This document shows positions 60,005 to 64,000 of a stretch of DNA of 64,000 nucleotides, one piece after another. How positions within the stretch are numbered: position 1 is the first letter of the stretch; each line of letters opens with the position of its first letter. Under the pieces are notes generated by a model that did no database searches, had not been told where the DNA came from, and saw only the letters and a list, made by a program, of their open reading frames with translations. The stretch comes from Sphingomonas sp. JC676 (GTDB taxonomy: Bacteria > Pseudomonadota > Alphaproteobacteria > Sphingomonadales > Sphingomonadaceae): assembly GCF_014489075.1 (NCBI RefSeq), contig NZ_JACTGR010000006.1, forward strand, positions 1 through 64,000, given 5' to 3'. A program made the translations under genes and the position numbers.

Positions 60005-63000
60005 ATGTCCGGTGTCTCCCAGAGCGAACGTGAGCGCATGGCGCGCGAAGGCATGTATCGTCCCGAGTTCGAGGGCGATGCCTGCGGCGTGGGCCTGGTC
60101 GCCGCCACCGACGGCCAGGCGAGCCGCCGCGTCGTCCAGTCGGCGATCGATGCGCTCAAGGCGGTGTGGCATCGCGGCGCGGTCGATGCCGACGGCAAGA
60201 CCGGCGACGGCGCCGGCCTGCATGTCGATCTGCCTGCGCGCTTCTTCGACGACGCGATCGCCGCGGGCGGCCACCGCGTGCGCAAGAACCGGCTCGCGGT
60301 CGGCATGGTCTTCCTGCCGCGCACCGATCTCGGCGCGCAGGAGACCTGCCGCACCCTGGTCGAATCGGAAGTGATCAGCGCGGGCTACACCATCTATGGC
60401 TGGCGCCAGGTGCCGGTCGACGTCTCGGTGATCGGCCTCAAGGCGCAGGCGACGCGCCCCGAGATCGAGCAGATCATGATCGCCGGACCGATGCCGGGCG
60501 ATGTCGATGCCGCTGAGTTCGAGAAGAATCTCTATCTGATCCGCCGCCGGATCGAGAAGCGCGTGATCGAGGCGCAGATCAGCGGATTCTACATCTGCTC
60601 GCTGTCGTGCCGCTCGATCATCTACAAGGGGCTGTTCCTCGCCGAATCGCTGTCGGACTTCTATCCCGACCTCAAGGACCAGCGCTTCGAGAGCCGCGTC
60701 GCGATCTTCCACCAGCGCTATTCGACCAACACCTTCCCGCAATGGTGGTTGGCGCAGCCGTTCCGCTGCCTCGCGCACAATGGCGAGATCAACACGATCC
60801 GCGGCAACAAGAACTGGATGCTCAGCCACGAGATCAAGATGGCGAGCATCGCGTTCGGCGAGCAATCAGAGGACATCAAGCCGGTGATTCCGGCCGGCGC
60901 ATCGGACACCGCCGCGCTCGATGCGGTGTTCGAGGCGATCTGCCGCTCGGGCCGCGACGCGCCGACCGCCAAGCTGATGCTCGTGCCCGAAGCGATGGGC
61001 GACGACACGCCCGAGACGCACCTCTCGATGTACAAATATCTCGCCTCGGTGATGGAGCCTTGGGACGGCCCCGCCGCGCTGGCGATGACCGACGGCCGCT
61101 GGGCGGTGGCGGGCATGGACCGCAACGCGCTGCGTCCGCTGCGCTATACCCAGACGTCGGACGGGCTGCTGATCGTCGGCTCCGAGACCGGTATGGTCCA
61201 GGTCGCCGAGGGCAATGTCGTCGCCAAGGGCCGGCTCGGTCCGGGTCAGATGATCGCGGTCGATCTTCAGGAAGGCGTGCTGCTCGACGATCTTGCGATC
61301 AAGGACCGGATCGCCGGCGAGGCCGATTACGCTTCGATGATCGGCGAGTTCATGGGCATCGACGATCTTCCCGCGCCCGAGGGCGATCCGCTGCGCTTCG
61401 AGCGCGCCGAGCTTACTCGTCGCCAGGTCGCAGCCGGGCAGACGCTCGAGGACATGGAACTGATCCTCGCGCCGATGGTCGAGACTGCCAAGGAGGCGAT
61501 CGGATCGATGGGCGACGATACGCCGCTCGCCGTCATCTCGGACAAGCCCCGGCTGATCAGCCAGTTCTTCCGCCAGAATTTCAGCCAGGTCACCAACCCG
61601 CCGATCGATCCGCTGCGCGAGCGCCATGTGATGTCGCTCAAGACGCGCTTCGGCAATCTCGCCAACATCCTCGACGCGCAGGGAGGGGCGAGCCGCGTGC
61701 TCGTGCTCGAAAGCCCGGTCCTCACCAATGCCGACTGGGAGCGGCTGCGCAGCCATTTCGGCGGCCAATCCGCCGAGATCGACTGCACCTTCGCAGTCAC
61801 CGGCGGCGCCGACGAGCTGCGCCAGGCGATCAAGCGCATCCGCTACGAGGCCGAGCAGGCGGTGCGCGCCGGCTGCACCGAACTGTTCCTCACCGACGAG
61901 CATCTCGGACCGGACAAGGTCGCTATCGCCGGGGTGCTGGCGGCTGCGGCGGTGCATACGCATCTCGTGCGGCGGGGCCTGCGCTCCTATGCCAGCGTCA
62001 ACGTCCGCACTGCCGAATGCCTCGACACGCATTATTATGCGGTGCTGATCGGCGTCGGCGCGACGACGGTGAACGCCTATCTCGCCGAGGCCTCGATCGC
62101 CGATCGCCATGCGCGCAACCTGTTCGGCGATCTCAGCCTCGAGGAATGCCTCAAGCGCCACCGCAAGGCGATCGACGAGGGGCTGCTCAAGATCCTGTCG
62201 AAGATGGGGATCGCGGTGATCTCCTCCTATCGCGGCGGCTATAATTTCGAGGCGGTCGGGCTTTCCCGCGCGCTGGTCAACGACCTGTTCCCAGGCATGC
62301 CCGCCAAGATCTCGGGCGAAGGCTATGCCTCGCTGCACCTGAACGCGATGATGCGCCACGAAGCGGCGTTCGACCGCGAAGTCGCGACGCTGCCGATCGG
62401 CGGCTTCTATCGCCAGCGTGCAGGCGGTGAGACGCATGCCTATTCGGCGCAGCTGATGCACCTGCTGCAGACCGCAGTCGCGACCGACAGCTATTCCTCC
62501 TACCTGCAATTCTCGCGTGGCGTGCGTGATATGCCGCCGGTCTATCTGCGCGACCTGCTCGAGTTCAACTTCCCCTCCGAAGCCATGCCGATCGACCAGG
62601 TCGAGGCGATCACCGAGATCCGCAAGCGCTTTGTCACTCCCGGCATGTCGCTAGGCGCCTTGAGCCCGGAAGCGCATGAGACGCTCGCGATCGCGATGAA
62701 CCGCATCGGCGCGAAGGCAGTGTCGGGCGAGGGCGGCGAGGATTCGGCGCGCTACTCGCCCTACGAAAACGGCGACAACGCCAACTCCGTCATCAAGCAG
62801 ATCGCCTCGGGCCGTTTCGGCGTGACCGCGGAATATCTGAACGCCTGCGACGAGATCGAGATCAAGGTCGCGCAAGGGGCGAAGCCCGGCGAGGGCGGCC
62901 AGCTGCCAGGCTTCAAGGTGACCGAGTTCATCGCCAAGCTGCGCCACGCGACGCCGGGCGTGACCCTGATCTCGCCGCCGCCGCACCACGACATCTATTC

Positions 63001-64000
63001 GATCGAGGACCTGGCGCAGCTCATCTACGACCTCAAGATGATCAACCCGCGCGCCCGCGTGTGCGTGAAGTTGGTCAGCTCGGCGGGCATCGGCACGGTC
63101 GCGGCTGGCGTCGCCAAGGCCCATGCCGACGTCATCCTCGTCGCCGGCCATGTCGGCGGCACCGGCGCCTCGCCGCTCACCTCGGTCAAATATGCCGGCA
63201 CGCCCTGGGAGATGGGCCTGTCCGAGGTCAACCAGACGCTCACGCTCAACGGCCTGCGCGGCCGGGTGAAGCTCCGCACCGATGGCGGGCTCAAGACCGG
63301 GCGCGACATCGTCATCGCCGCGATCCTGGGCGCCGAGGAATTCGGCATCGGCACGCTCAGCCTGGTAGCGATGGGCTGTATCATGGTGCGCCAGTGCCAT
63401 TCGAACACCTGTCCCGTGGGCGTCTGCACCCAGGATCCGAAGCTCCGTGCCAAGTTCGTCGGCTCGCCGGAAAAGGTCATCAACCTGATGACCTTCATCG
63501 CCGAGGAAGTCCGCGAGATTCTCGCCAAGCTCGGCTTCAAGAGCCTCGACGAAGTGATCGGCCGCACCGAGCTGCTCCGCCAGGTCAGCCGCGGCGCCGA
63601 GCATCTCGACGATCTCGACTTGAATCCGGTGCTCGCCAAGGTCGATGCCGACGATGCCGAGCGGCGCTTCAGCCTGTCGACCTTCCGCAACGAAGTGCCC
63701 GACAGCCTCGACGCGCAGATGATCAACGACGCGGCGGCGGTCTTCTCGCGCGGCGAGAAGATGCAGCTTACCTATTCGGTGCGGAACACCCACCGCGCGG
63801 TCGGCACGCGGCTGTCGAGCGAGGTGACGCGCAGATTCGGCATGTCCACCCTCGCCGACCATCACGTCCAAGTGCGGCTGCGCGGCAGCGCCGGCCAGTC
63901 GCTCGGCGCGTTCCTGTGCAAGGGCATCACGCTGGAGGTGTTCGGCGACGCCAACGACTATGTCGGCAAGGGGCTCTCGGGCGGCGTCATCGTCGTGCGC
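60005..64000 (+). CDS. gltB: Glutamate synthase large subunit, cut by the window end
   Basis: GltB makes two glutamates from glutamine and 2-oxoglutarate. The open frame from ATG 60005 runs 1332 codons to the edge without a stop; a complete GltB has about 1500 residues. The mature N-terminal nucleophile is Cys27 in GDACGVGLVAATDGQ, which requires removal of a 26-residue propeptide. The amidotransferase domain shows FHQRYSTNTFPQWWLAQPFR and AHNGEINTIRGNKNW; the FMN/iron-sulfur domain shows the 3Fe-4S cysteines 1131, 1136 and 1141 (QCHSNTCPVGVC). The GXGXG domain begins just before the window ends. Confidence 0.97.
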   Translation, partial: MSGVSQSERERMAREGMYRPEFEGDACGVGLVAATDGQASRRVVQSAIDALKAVWHRGAVDADGKTGDGAGLHVDLPARFFDDAIAAGGHRVRKNRLAVGMVFLPRTDLGAQETCRTLVESEVISAGYTIYGWRQVPVDVSVIGLKAQATRPEIEQIMIAGPMPGDVDAAEFEKNLYLIRRRIEKRVIEAQISGFYICSLSCRSIIYKGLFLAESLSDFYPDLKDQRFESRVAIFHQRYSTNTFPQWWLAQPFRCLAHNGEINTIRGNKNWMLSHEIKMASIAFGEQSEDIKPVIPAGASDTAALDAVFEAICRSGRDAPTAKLMLVPEAMGDDTPETHLSMYKYLASVMEPWDGPAALAMTDGRWAVAGMDRNALRPLRYTQTSDGLLIVGSETGMVQVAEGNVVAKGRLGPGQMIAVDLQEGVLLDDLAIKDRIAGEADYASMIGEFMGIDDLPAPEGDPLRFERAELTRRQVAAGQTLEDMELILAPMVETAKEAIGSMGDDTPLAVISDKPRLISQFFRQNFSQVTNPPIDPLRERHVMSLKTRFGNLANILDAQGGASRVLVLESPVLTNADWERLRSHFGGQSAEIDCTFAVTGGADELRQAIKRIRYEAEQAVRAGCTELFLTDEHLGPDKVAIAGVLAAAAVHTHLVRRGLRSYASVNVRTAECLDTHYYAVLIGVGATTVNAYLAEASIADRHARNLFGDLSLEECLKRHRKAIDEGLLKILSKMGIAVISSYRGGYNFEAVGLSRALVNDLFPGMPAKISGEGYASLHLNAMMRHEAAFDREVATLPIGGFYRQRAGGETHAYSAQLMHLLQTAVATDSYSSYLQFSRGVRDMPPVYLRDLLEFNFPSEAMPIDQVEAITEIRKRFVTPGMSLGALSPEAHETLAIAMNRIGAKAVSGEGGEDSARYSPYENGDNANSVIKQIASGRFGVTAEYLNACDEIEIKVAQGAKPGEGGQLPGFKVTEFIAKLRHATPGVTLISPPPHHDIYSIEDLAQLIYDLKMINPRARVCVKLVSSAGIGTVAAGVAKAHADVILVAGHVGGTGASPLTSVKYAGTPWEMGLSEVNQTLTLNGLRGRVKLRTDGGLKTGRDIVIAAILGAEEFGIGTLSLVAMGCIMVRQCHSNTCPVGVCTQDPKLRAKFVGSPEKVINLMTFIAEEVREILAKLGFKSLDEVIGRTELLRQVSRGAEHLDDLDLNPVLAKVDADDAERRFSLSTFRNEVPDSLDAQMINDAAAVFSRGEKMQLTYSVRNTHRAVGTRLSSEVTRRFGMSTLADHHVQVRLRGSAGQSLGAFLCKGITLEVFGDANDYVGKGLSGGVIVVR

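Noticed and set aside
60866..62509. Minus-strand frame inside gltB
   Set aside because: It lies opposite the intact glutamate synthase frame and has no family similarity that I can see.

Overview
The window looks like chromosomal DNA of a Sphingomonas-type alphaproteobacterium (Sphingomonadaceae). The evidence is high GC, two large TonB-dependent receptors, and a gene set typical of that group: CarD, UrcA, RcnB-like, a Complex I NDUFA9-type protein, PdeM, a ubiquinol-cytochrome c chaperone next to DUF177, and TIGR02186 next to TauE/SafE. The assignment rests on recognised families only; no rRNA is present.

Layout. (1) 1-3180 is the right end of an integrated island. It holds an Imm53 immunity gene, an unknown membrane protein, a small gene with a possible in-frame stop, a tyrosine integrase, a short tandem repeat, and an attachment site made of the 3' part of a tRNA-Arg(CCG) gene. 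(2) 3569-8140 is a tight four-gene operon of unrecognised proteins. One carries three NPQP-type proline motifs, two look like related proteins with a long hydrophobic insertion (one with five Cys spaced exactly five residues apart), and one has a cupredoxin-like fold without copper ligands. This is the best candidate for an undescribed system. (3) 8342-16184 is a pectin/uronate utilisation locus: TonB receptor, kduI, GH105, a FadR-type regulator, DUF4861 and DUF2264. A 15-bp sequence is identical in two of its promoters and a related site overlaps the regulator start. (4) 16252-19249 is a partial uracil-degradation operon, rutBCDA, preceded by a perfect hairpin.

(5) 19296-30069 is mostly housekeeping: M20 peptidase, pdeM, an UrcA protein, two GIN-domain (DUF2807) proteins, carD, a frameshifted Sel1 gene, 7Fe ferredoxin, an S4 protein, a SUV3-like helicase and an M23 peptidase. 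(6) 30217-36114 (minus strand) holds a HerA-like ATPase, TIGR02186, TauE/SafE and a reduced NfrA/NfrB-like glycan pair. (7) 36342-44368 encodes an alpha-2-macroglobulin with an intact thioester motif, overlapping pbpC. (8) 44563-50708 holds an RcnB-like protein, bamE, UCC chaperone, DUF177, an AAA ATPase that seems to start at CTG, TetR and a second TonB receptor. (9) 50857-64000 holds an MFS transporter, prfC, an aldose epimerase, tRNA-Leu(CAG), an NDUFA9-like protein, uppP, gltD, two DUF2059 proteins, and gltB, which runs off the right edge.

At finer scale, a ~125-bp intergenic element occurs twice (near 30.1 kb and 47.4 kb), each time between convergent genes, with hairpins that differ in sequence but keep pairing. 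Palindromic REP-like repeats lie near 8.2 kb and 50.75 kb.
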